Source: Halocaridina rubra
Taxonomy: Eukaryota > Arthropoda > Malacostraca > Decapoda > Atyidae
Assembly: GCA_037179515.1 (NCBI GenBank)
Contig: JAXCGZ010009478.1
Span: forward strand, 79,501-143,500
DNA: 64,000 nucleotides
Direction of reading: 5' to 3'
The position numbers and the translations under genes were made by a program. The first letter of the stretch is position 1; every line of letters begins with the position of its first letter. Under the pieces are notes generated by a model, which saw only the letters and a list, made by a program, of their open reading frames with translations, ran no database searches and was not told the origin of the DNA. Of the stretch, positions 51,455 through 60,753 are shown piece by piece.

Positions 51455-51769
51455 TCAAGAAGGATGTTTGTGCAGTGTAATGGTCTGAAATCGTGAAATA
51501 ATTGTAAAAGGAATGTTAGGTGCTATATATTGCAATCTTAGCCATTCGGTAACTTGGGAAGGAGTGCGGTGTAGTGTAATGGGACATGATGATGAGGGTA
51601 GCATTGACTGTTTGTTGGGTTTAGGAATTCCGATAATGACACCTTGCTTCCAGATGTGTAGTATTGAGTTGTGCAAGTATATGCAGTTTGATAAGTTAGT
51701 GAGTGTCTGTATTTCATGCGGTCACAGGTGTCTAAGGTTTATGTTGCTTATATTGGCAGTGTCACATAC
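51455..51769 (-). mobile_element. Old non-LTR LINE fragment, left side of a MULE insertion
   Basis: The minus strand reads NLRHL, a stop, then PHEIQTLTNLSNCIYLHNSI and HIWKQGVIIGIPKPNKQ, followed by PITLHRTPSQVTEWLRL. This is the reverse-transcriptase N-terminal region (IWK..IIPIPKPNK..YRPITL). It continues beyond the MULE at 54593. Confidence 0.75.
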
Positions 51770-54592
51770 GGTGCTAGGACAGTTCGCTACTGGACCATTC
51801 GTACCCGGAAATTTCGTTACCGGACACTTCGCTACTGGACAGTTCGTTACTAGGACAATACGCTACCAAAAGCTCATATTTGCCTTGTATTTTGTTGAAT
51901 TGTTGGGGGATTCATAATTTTTTTTTTATTGGAGTGGTTAATCTCATGGTAATAATAATAATAGTAATAAATGGGAGATATTACAATAAGGGTGTGATCT
52001 TGTAAATCAAAGTCGACTCTATAGTTTTTATTGATCCATTTACTACTTCTATCAACTATTACTTTTTTTGTTATAAACTATTACACAAGTGAGGAAAAAA
52101 AACATTTGTTCAGTTATAGTTCATCATTTATTTGCTTTTTAGTATCACATACAATGTAGGTATCATAAAACTGAAATATCAAAACAAAGTATTTACTAGT
52201 TTGCATCACTCTCAATGCATGTATTATGAAATAAAAATATTAAAAGAAAATTAGCTTTAATTTCAGAAATAATTAAAGCTTCAAGTTATGCACGATAGCT
52301 CAAAGAAAATTCTTTTTGAATTCAGGGTCGTAACGCCTATTAACCTTAAGAAGCCTCTGCACATAGTTCTTATACCTTTTTCCTTTGAAGTCAGGTTACC
52401 GCAATTTATTTGTATTATTTTTGTTCTCGCTAGTGCTTCCTTGTTTTTTAAGGCATCAATAAGTTTCCATATGTTAGGGTATGAGCTTGTAACTGATATT
52501 CTAAGGGAGCTATGAAACCCCTCTAAGTTATTGTTTGTCCTTGGCATTTCATTGATTGTCCTTTCGTACACATTCCACATTTCTATATGAAACAGGGGAT
52601 CTAGTCTTCTCCTCCTTGATCCCCGGCCTCGTTCACCACCAATATAATTTGTAGCGAAGTAAGAAACAATTTCTTCTTGGATTTCGTCTTCATCAGTTAA
52701 CTCTTCAAACCCTTCAACAATGTCGTTTTTGGGTAAAAATGCCAGTGCTGGGAAACACCGCACTTTCAAATTAAAGTCGTCTTCTTCATGGTATAGTTCC
52801 TTGTATCCAGCTTGAACTGTATATTTGTAAACATTCTGAGTAAAATGAAATAAACAGCAGGTAACTTCCGTTTCTTGAAAAACAGTTTTCCGAGAATTTA
52901 AGACCACTTTAAAAATCAACCCCAATATGATCTGGCTCATAATTTTGTACAAGCTCTTTAATTATAGAAAAGAAGCATTTGTAAGTGGCCTCGGTTTTGT
53001 CAGGTAGTAGTGCAAAGAGTCGGGGAACACTTGAACGATCCATCGCCTGCCCATACTTTAAAGTTTTTCAAATCCCTAACCCATTTTCAGATGCAAATAC
53101 TGTACTAAAATCCTTTCAAGATCATCTTCACCACAGTCATATTGCAGAAATAACGACCCATTACTCAGTTTAGCGTACTTTTCAGAAATCAAATAACCAT
53201 GGTGTGTTTGTGGAATTGGAGATTTATTTTCCTTTTGTCTCCAACGGCATATACAGTCAACTTGCTTTTTACGCATTTCTGTAATACGCGAAATTGGAAT
53301 AACGCCTCCAAAAATAATAGTAAAAAAAATACAAAATGCACAAACTATGCGTGAGAAAAAGTGAAAAAAATGGTTCACTTCAGCAATTAAGCGACTGCCT
53401 CTGAGGCAGTTTCCCATCATGCTGCCATGTGCTTCAATCTCTCTTCACTCAGTATTAACCCCAACAACAACCAGGGGTTGCTCTCCCCCTTCCTCCTCCT
53501 CTACTCCGCCCACTCCAACCCCATAACTTACCTCCTCCTTCTCCAACCGCTTATGTCATCATTCTTTACGTTTGCAGATAAGAGTTCATTCTCAGGGTGC
53601 GTTAACTTTTATTTGCTGTACAGTACTTATTTGTAAATCTGTATATCTTTTATACTGTACACCATTTGTATATTAATATAAATAACTACAGATCTCTCTG
53701 ATTTGTTATGTACTTATAAAATATGTTTTACTTATCTTATATCTTTGGCATAGTGTGTTTATGTACGGTTGTGGAACGTATATATGCCTATTATCATCGT
53801 TTCTTTTGGAAAGTAACTGGTTTCATTACACGAATTTTACATTACCCATGCCTTTTGAGAACTATCCTTGCGTTGTTCCAAGAGGTGAGTGTATTACGGC
53901 TTAAATTTGATGTAAAAGGGAATTCAGCTATGGCACATTCATACAAATTCTTCAATGCAGTAGCAATCAAAGTACGAGAGGAGTCCTGGATTTCAAGTGA
54001 TTTATCTTTCATTCGGTTTGGGGCACATTTTGCACTGACAGATGATGATGTGGCAGTATAGTTATGCTCACCAACTACCTTTATTATCACGTAATTATCC
54101 TCATCTACGTTTGTATGCACTTGTGCTTTACATCGATTTTCACACATCTAGTATTGTTTTGTTCCATCACAATTTTGCTTTTGTTTATCATATATATAAT
54201 TCAGATCATCCACTAACTTGATTTGTTTTCTCCTGGATTCAGTCGTTCTCAGCATCTTGACTGACTAAGGGTTCAATAACTTAAAAAAGTTACTTGCTTG
54301 ATGGTAAATGAAATAAGAAAGATTGATGGATAATTTCATTAACAGGGTATTTAGTATTTAAATAATTTGGGTGCTAAAAAATACCTATCCATGTGTTAAC
54401 TACCCCCTCATAAAATTATAATCTAACTTCTCTTCCTTTCTCATTTTTCTGATCTGATTCGTGGCTCAGCGACTTACACAGGTAGCGTATTGTTCGGTAA
54501 CAAAATTTCCTAGTAACGAACTGTCCAGTAGCAAAATGTCCGGTAACGAAATATCTGGGTACGAACGGTCTAGTAGTGAACTGTCCGGAAAC
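51770..54592 (-). mobile_element. MULE (Mutator-like) transposon with FLYWCH finger, 10-bp target duplication
   Basis: Terminal inverted repeats of roughly 100 bases lie at 51770-51870 and about 54483-54592. They are built from tandem phrases like ttcgttaccggac and ttcgctactggac. Direct repeats tgtcacatac lie at 51760-51769 and 54593-54602. The minus-strand transposase order is FLYWCH zinc finger (about 54.21-54.03 kb), linker, catalytic start (KVWAGDGSFK near 53.05 kb), and FALLPDKTEATYKCFFSIIK, then VTCCLFHFTQNVYK and MPRTNNNLEGFHSSLR at the C-terminal side. Stops and frameshifts show it is dead. Confidence 0.88.
52281..54215 (-). pseudogene. FLYWCH-MULE transposase pseudogene
   Basis: The FLYWCH part reads CENRCKAQVHTNVDEDNY then EHNYTA, with a stop where the family has Trp just before. 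The catalytic core is frame-shifted between KVWAGDGSFK and MDRSSVPRLFALLPDKTEA. From about 52,920 to 52,281 it is open again for over 200 codons with the CxxH-type CLFHFTQNV block and the RTNNNLEGFH block. The TIR-to-TIR distance fits one gene. About 600 bases between 53.25 and 53.88 kb do not match the family and probably include a further insertion starting near cagtcaacttgc at 53254. Confidence 0.8.
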
Positions 54593-55020
54593 TGTCACAT
54601 ACAGAATAGTTCTTGAGATTGTTGGTGATTTGTTTCGACCTGTGGATGGTGAAAGATATTGTACATAGTCTGGGTCTGTAAGGATCTGTCTCTTAAGCCT
54701 GATGACACGTTGAGTATCATGGTGGGGGTGAAGATCATTGACATTGGAAATATGATTGATGAGGATACGTATTTGCCTGTTGTTTAATTGAGGAGGTGGT
54801 GTCTGCTGATGTGATGGCAGTGTTTTGTAGAACTTGTTGGTGTTTGTTTTGTTGATAAGTGCTTGCAGATATTTATTCCCATTTAATGTTTGTTGTTTTA
54901 ATATGTTCTTGTATTTGCAGCATAGTGTCCTGTATGTGAAGTGTAAGGGAATGTTTTAGTGAATCGTGTTGATGAGGTCATGAATTTCTAGTGTGAAATT
55001 GGGGTTCTGACTTTTCGTTA
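54593..55020 (-). mobile_element. Old LINE fragment, right side of the MULE insertion
   Basis: The minus strand is readable as NGNKYLQALINKTNTNKFYK, then QTPPPQLNNRQIRILINHIS and HDTQRVIRLKRQ, the linker before the reverse transcriptase. It would join the 51.46-51.77 kb fragment if the MULE and one target copy were absent. Confidence 0.68.
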
Positions 55021-55717
55021 CCTTCATTGGTGTGTTTATTGTCTGCTTACTATATATTCGTTTTAAAATAATGTACAGATTTGTTTATATATGTAATACA
55101 GGAGTACTGTACTGTGTAGAATATCGTATTGTTGTTTTGTTTCTTTAGGGATAAGATCTCATTTGGTTCTTTTGTATTTGGTGTATGCGTGTCTGTGGCC
55201 AATTGGGGTGATTCTTGTTTTGGTGCTGTATCTGATATGAGATCTCATGAATTTTAGTATTGTATGTTTTTATTGATTAATGAGCTCATATCATTTGCTA
55301 ATACAGTATGGATATTTTTTAAAAACCTTTGACTTCAGGAATCTGTCGCCGTTAATGAGGCTATTTTCCAGTTCTTAAAACTTATAATTATCATGTTCAT
55401 AGCCTGTATCATATCATATGTCTTAAGCAGTCATGCATAATTAAAGTGTTGAATCAGTGTGAATGAATGATATATAGCGAAACCTGCTTGGCCATCGAAG
55501 GATGGTATACTGTATAAGTTTATTTATTTTTCTATCTAAAGTTAAAGATTAACAGTATCCCAGTTATTTTGCTCAACAACTCCTAGATTAGGAAGTTCAG
55601 CAAGCAGTGAATTTTGCAAAGAGAAAGTGGAGATAGTTCTCAGAGATACACAGAAACATAATATTTCATAGACTATGAAAACTAACACTAAAATGCATAA
55701 TCGCAGAATATGTCGGA

Positions 55718-55719
<2 letters not shown>
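55021..55719. other. No gene recognised
   Basis: AT-rich sequence between the LINE and a TTA microsatellite. It may contain the COA1 promoter and a non-coding first exon, but none was fixed. Confidence 0.45.

Positions 55720-55811
<92 letters not shown>
55720..55811. repeat. (TTA)n microsatellite
   Basis: About 30 TTA units 120 bases upstream of the COA1 coding start; the Asn-only frame on the other strand is repeat translation. Confidence 0.95.
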
Positions 55812-55932
55812 AGCCAAGCAACTAAACCCCATCTAGAAAAAGTCAGACTATAAACCAAATGGCTATTGGCATTAAAGATGCATCTGCTCTAATATCATCT
55901 GTATGAATCATTACTCTACAGGAAGAATTGGG

Positions 55933-56083
55933 ATGTTAAGTACCCAGAACCTCGCCAGAACTGCAGCCCTTGGAGGTTTTTTTGTTGTGGGCAGTGGCCT
56001 TTATTTCAAGTTTCGTATACAGGATGGTCTCAAGCAAAATGAATATTATAAAGAGAGTTTAAACATTCTGCGATCTCACAGAG
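55933..56083 (+). CDS. COA1: COA1 coding exon 1
   Basis: It starts ATGTTAAGTACCCAG and ends CACAGAG before donor gtaaga, leaving one base of a Gly codon. It encodes the membrane anchor and the following helix. Confidence 0.85.
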
Positions 56084-56954
56084 GTAAGATAAAGATTTTT
56101 GGATATTTGAAAACAATTAGGTGTTTTATATTCATTAGCCTGATGTGAATAGGAAGAGATTTTTTTATTCCTATTTTTAGGTGGTTGATATTCTGTTGTA
56201 AGCTCCTTGTTCTCATTACTATGGCAGTATAGTTTGTCATAAGCTAAAATTGAAGTCATACAATGCATACTCGGTTAGTAATGGTACTTTAGGAAACATT
56301 TTGACATTCATCAGCACTGTCTACTTGATGAGCTCATTATGTATTGATAATATAGTTGTAATTGTTACTCTAATACTTGATAGGCTATTGTTAATGCAGC
56401 TAGTGAGAAATTAACAATATCTCAAGATAAAGAGCTTAGCTTGAGAATGTATAATGGATAAATTAAATGATGCCCATGTCACTGCTTTTAACAGGTATTG
56501 CTCATTTACTAGGAGAGCCCATAAAAGACGGAAATCTTAATTTAGGTGATAATGCAAATAATTTTTCCACTGCCACAAAAGCACAATTTCAAGTGAGTGA
56601 TTCCTGAATATATTCATGTAGTTTGTGAAATGTCTTGTTTAATTTGTTATACTCTTATCCACCTTTGAAATGTTTGTTGAAAAGCAATATATTATTGAAT
56701 TGCAAGTTTTTTGCATAAAAATTATTAGTATGTTGCACATGTTACTTCCAAAAACATGCTTTGAGTACTCTTTAAAAATATCTTTAAATTTCATATAGGT
56801 ACCAGTAAAAGGCCCTCAAAAAGCAGGAACTCTGTATTTATGGGCATCGCGACCAGATACTAGTGTCAAGTGGAATGTCGACAGGCTTGAATTAGGCTTC
56901 AAAGAAGAACCAAACAGAAGAATTCTTATTCTAGATTCCAAGAAAAATGAGTGA
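55933..56954 (+). CDS. COA1: COA1-like cytochrome c oxidase assembly factor, complete in three exons
   Basis: Exons 55933-56083, 56495-56592 and 56799-56954 join in phase to give 134 residues and a TGA stop, close to the roughly 146 residues of human COA1. An N-terminal hydrophobic segment (GGFFVVGSGLYF, residues about 15-26) is the expected single inner-membrane anchor. It is followed by a helix ending RSHRG, the segment IAHLLGEPIKDGNL, and the conserved VPVKG..AGTLYLWASR motif that parallels IPVSG..EGLLYVHSSR in the human protein. COA1 acts in the mitochondrial inner membrane in early complex IV assembly. ATG 55933 was chosen because an acceptor-like ctctacag ends at 55920, so ATG 55903 may lie in a 5' intron. 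The SNRNP25 exon lies 2.4 kb downstream on the same strand. Confidence 0.85.
56495..56592 (+). CDS. COA1: COA1 coding exon 2
   Basis: The acceptor is tttaacag and the donor gtgagt; 98 bases, phase 1 in and 0 out. It encodes GIAHLLGEPIKDGNLNLGDN and a short Ser/Thr/Ala stretch ending AQFQ. Confidence 0.85.
56799..56954 (+). CDS. COA1: COA1 coding exon 3 with stop
   Basis: The acceptor is catatag; the exon is open for 51 codons to TGA at 56952-56954. It carries the family's core beta-rich motif (VPVKGPQKAGTLYLWASR) and a Trp-Asn-Val-Asp-Arg segment followed by charged residues. Confidence 0.85.
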   Translation, partial: VPVKGPQKAGTLYLWASRPDTSVKWNVDRLELGFKEEPNRRILILDSKKNE

Positions 56955-59328
56955 GGTATGACTACTTCATGTTGTTTGCCATTTTATGTATCATTATTAA
57001 TCCACATTCGAGCGGAGGTGTACACAGATAGGTTGGAGATTGGGACTTAAAGTTGATTGCCCTTCCTAATGCCCCCAGTGGGCTCAGACAGGTTTGTCAT
57101 TTCCCTAGTCAAACACTCAAACCACTGACCTAATGCAGAAAATAAAAGACTGAAGCTTTGCATATGTACTGTATATATACATTTCAGGTGACAAAAGTTT
57201 AACTGTTCACAAGAAATCCAGGTTAGAACGTTTTTAAATAAAAGTGCTATATCAGTATTATTAGTTATAAATTAAATTATGTATATATTATATACAATAC
57301 TTACTATTATTTATGTTTTGAAACCACTGTGCACTTCCAGATTTTTAATGAGCGTAGGCATTGTGCTAACATTTACAAAAGATCGCCTATTGAATTTACT
57401 TCTTATTAAATGCTTTTATCTATGTTTATAGTGCAGTGGTTAGAGCACTCAACTCAGGAAGTGACAGACCTGTGATTGAGCCCTCTACATGGTGTTAGGA
57501 AGGGTATTCCTTCTTAATTTCCCAGCTCCAACTGTATGCATCCACCTCCATTCAAATGGGGAATAATAGTGATGTAAAATAAAATACTCCTGGCTTAAAT
57601 TCATATTGTACTAAAATGTCCTACCGTAACTTCAACTCACACTAATTATAATCTTAAGCCTAACCTTGCAGTCCATGAATGTATAGCCATTGGCAGTCAG
57701 TGAACATTTTTAGTTTTATTGATTATGTACAACTCAGTGGAAATAGAACTAGCGTAACAAGCTCAATATTTTGCAACCCTTGTATAATTTTGTGCTTTTT
57801 CCATGAAACCACTTCAGATTTTTAAAGTGTTTTGATAATAATAAATCCCATGGTGTCATAGTAGTTCAGTGCTAGAGTGCACGAGTTGGGAAGCAAAAAA
57901 GCATGGGTTTGATCCTACTGCAGGACATTAAGAAGGGCATTCAGCCTTAATCCCCCAGCTCCAACATGTCTGTCCTCCCCCGTTTAAATGGGGACTAATA
58001 TTGACACACAATAACATGCTCTAATATCGACACACAAAAGAGTGCTAGTGATTTATACAGTCATATCAGTCTACTGTAATAAGAGGCCAGGAATAAGCCT
58101 TGACTTTTTTCTAGTTTTTATTTGACTTTTTGCAGGTTTTTATTTAAATTTTCGATTGCATATACTCCAGTTTTTCTTATTTTACATATGGTGTAAGGCA
58201 ATAACAGAAGTAATCAAATTTAGTATTATTGTTGGCTATATGCAGCATAGTACTGTGGTATAATTTTAATTCCAAATATCAGACAATATTTGCACCCTTA
58301 CTTTGTATAATTACAAGATTTCACAGACATTCTTAATAATTCTTCCCTTGTATTACAAATATATGTAAGAAGCAACATGCATCTCTGAAGTATATCTCTC
58401 GACATATCTACCACTTGCTAGCACATACAGTATTTAGAACATGTTTCCTTTGGAGTGAAGGAACGAGAACTTTGGGGGATGTCAACGAAATTTTTTAATA
58501 CTCCTGGTCTTTTTTTTTGCTTCAGTATCTTCATTGTATTGTTATCTCCAATATACGTGCTATGCTTATCCTTGCCTTAAAGGCTTATTTTTACTTAGTA
58601 AATTGTAGTTGCATATATGATTAGAGTACCCATTTTCATTGAAATAAGTGTTGTTGATTGCTGTGTGATGTGTCACTGTATATCCCCATTCGAATGGGAG
58701 TGGACACAGAGAAGCTATATTGGAGAATTAAGGCTAGATGCCCTTCCTAACGCCCCATTGGTGAGTTCGATTGCAGGAGTGTCACCTCCTTTGTCAAACC
58801 TAACCTAGCCTAACTATCTTTACAAAACGGATGGCACCAAAACAACTGCACCAAACAGTCATTGCCCATATGTTATCACCCAATCATCCCATTTCGTTGA
58901 AAAAATGCTCAAGGAAACCTTTCCACCTGTCTTAATAGAAATATGTTCCAAGTTCTCAAAACAGCTAATCAAACTTTTTTCCATTCATTCTCCAAACCCA
59001 TTAAACTTGGTAGCTATTAAAAAAGCCTTATATCCATCAAGTATTTGTAAATCATTTCAAAACTGAATTGCAATCAATTTATTTTTCTCTTCTGAAATTG
59101 TAACTTCAAAACAGCTGAGAAGTATTCAAACATGAGTCATGGATTTGAGTATACTAGACAATAATTGGTACTCTCTCAAGTTTGGTATCTTTCAAGGACA
59201 GTAAAACTAAAAGTGAATAGTCAATTCGTTTTTGTAAGTTAATTTTTTTTTTTTTCAGTAAAAAGATTGATATATTATTTTTAGCCCGCTTAGACCTTAT
59301 ACATTTATAGGTAATACCCTGATTCCAG
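56955..59328. other. COA1-SNRNP25 interval with several SINE family B copies
   Basis: SINE B copies lie at about 56975-57150 (reverse), 57432-57600 (forward; tRNA-like head gtggttagagcactcaactc), 57851-58020 (forward; head tagtagttcagtgctagagt) and 58655-58805 (reverse). The block at 58829-58897 resembles the dispersed repeat at 17.58-17.77 kb. The first bases after 56954 are the COA1 3'UTR. No other gene was recognised. Confidence 0.6.
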
Positions 59329-59559
59329 ACTGTTGAAAGACTTCCAGAAATAACAGAGCAGAACTCTAGCAACAGTAGTTGTATGGATAGCTCTGATACT
59401 GTATCGGGTCATACAAAAGACAGGCAGTCTGATAGCAACCTTGATGCTTCAGTTCTTTCCCATGCAGAACTAAAAGCCTTTTTCCAGGGTGCCCTGGCCA
59501 AGCTTCTAAAAGATGATCCAATATTAAATGCTCTTCATCCACAGGTAACTTTGGAAGAG
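59329..59559 (+). CDS. SNRNP25: SNRNP25 (U11/U12 snRNP 25 kDa protein), first coding exon only
   Basis: The acceptor is gattccag and the donor gtatgt, in phase 0. The likely start is ATG 59383, giving 59 codons here; the frame is also open back to the acceptor. The end of the exon reads LLKDDPILNALHPQVTLEE. Human SNRNP25 begins with a similar block (VVQDPLLCDLPIQVTLEEV) before its ubiquitin-like fold, so the next exon should start with a Val codon. The protein is part of the U11/U12 di-snRNP that recognises minor-class introns. A Ser/Asp-rich leader precedes the conserved block. No later exon was found before 64,000. A LINE-containing repeat at 60.75-63.7 kb lies in the expected first intron. 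Confidence 0.75.
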
Positions 59560-59605
59560 GTATGTAACAGTTAAATTAGTAAATACTGTATGGATTATGT
59601 ATACA

Positions 59606-59760
59606 TATACAACGGCCACTTGTCCCTTAGTAAGAAAAACGGCCTAGTCAAAGCTCACTTTCTAAAGAAGCTAATATATCTCGATCACATCTTAGCTTCT
59701 TGGGGATGAAGTGCTGCCTCAATTCCCCCCCCACCACCCTGCTTGGGTCATCCTCATGGT
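59606..59760. repeat. Dispersed repeat shared with 23.70-23.85 kb
   Basis: The blocks cggccacttgtcccttagta, gtcaaagctcac and agcttcttggggatgaag align in order with the intronic copy. Its class is unknown. Confidence 0.5.
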
Positions 59761-59907
59761 AAGAATTTAGAATGTATGGTATGCCCCTCCAATGCCTTAA
59801 GTGTCTTTCTGCATCTAGGATATGGCCATTCTGTTACACCCAAATAGAATGGCTATATAAACCAAAACTGCTTCCATAATAATGTAAAATTTCATTATAT
59901 AAATATA

Positions 59908-60240
59908 CAGGGGGTCCTCGACTTACATCAGAGTTCTGTTCCTGAAACATGATGTAACCCAAATTTCAGTGTAAATCGGACCACACCTAAATAAGTACCT
60001 ATGCTAATGCAGTAGTAAAGTTTCTCCCATTTCCATGCATATCACTATCTCTCATTTCACTTCCATGGTGATGGATTTCCTTTTCTTTGAAGCATTGCCA
60101 TCAGAAGAATTTGCTTTACACTTGTTAGACATACTACAGGCCACAATTGATACAAAAAAGAAGCAAAATAATGTATGGAATGTGCGTTGTAACCACGAAA
60201 CATCGTAATTCGAGGACATTGTAAACCGAGGATCCACTTC
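59908..60240 (-). mobile_element. Tigger-like deletion derivative (about 333 bp)
   Basis: The left end cagggggtcctcgacttac and the right region cgaggacattgtaaaccgag are imperfect inverted repeats. On the minus strand near 60129 a short transposase start survives (MSNKCKANSSDGNASKKRKS), which is typical of the Tigger N-terminus before its HTH. Confidence 0.7.
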
Positions 60241-60753
60241 ATAATACATACAGTCCTTGTTGTTTGCAGGTTCATGTGTCACTAGTAATCCCCATTTGAA
60301 TGAGGGTGGACACAGGTTGGAGCTGGGAATAGATTCTCATGGGCTTTACTTCATATTAATATTTTTTACGTTTATTAGCTTGTATAAATTATTTTAAAAA
60401 TATGAATAATTCAGAAGAAAAGCTTGGATGTTTGAGTGAAAAGTTTATTAGACTTTGGAGTATATACTGAAAATAGGTAATCTTTCCCTATATTTACATG
60501 GAAAATATGGGGAAGTATTAAAAGCTGAACCTAGGGAAATGAATATATTTTACTGAGGAACAGACATTAGTCTTAAGTGTGCTGAAACATAGTTATCTTG
60601 AATAAAATGGTAAAGGAACATGCCATACTGTATTTTATTCTTGTATAATCTGTATAATAATTACCAAATATTATTTGGTACTAATATTTGCATTTGAATA
60701 AGACTTAGAAATGCAGAATTTTTATAAATGTAAAGCATACCAATAAGTTAGTA

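Noticed and set aside
55903..55932. Upstream in-frame ATG for COA1
   Set aside because: A good acceptor (ctctacag) ends at 55920 between the two ATGs, and the residues from 55933 better fit the family's start. The longer form is possible but less likely.
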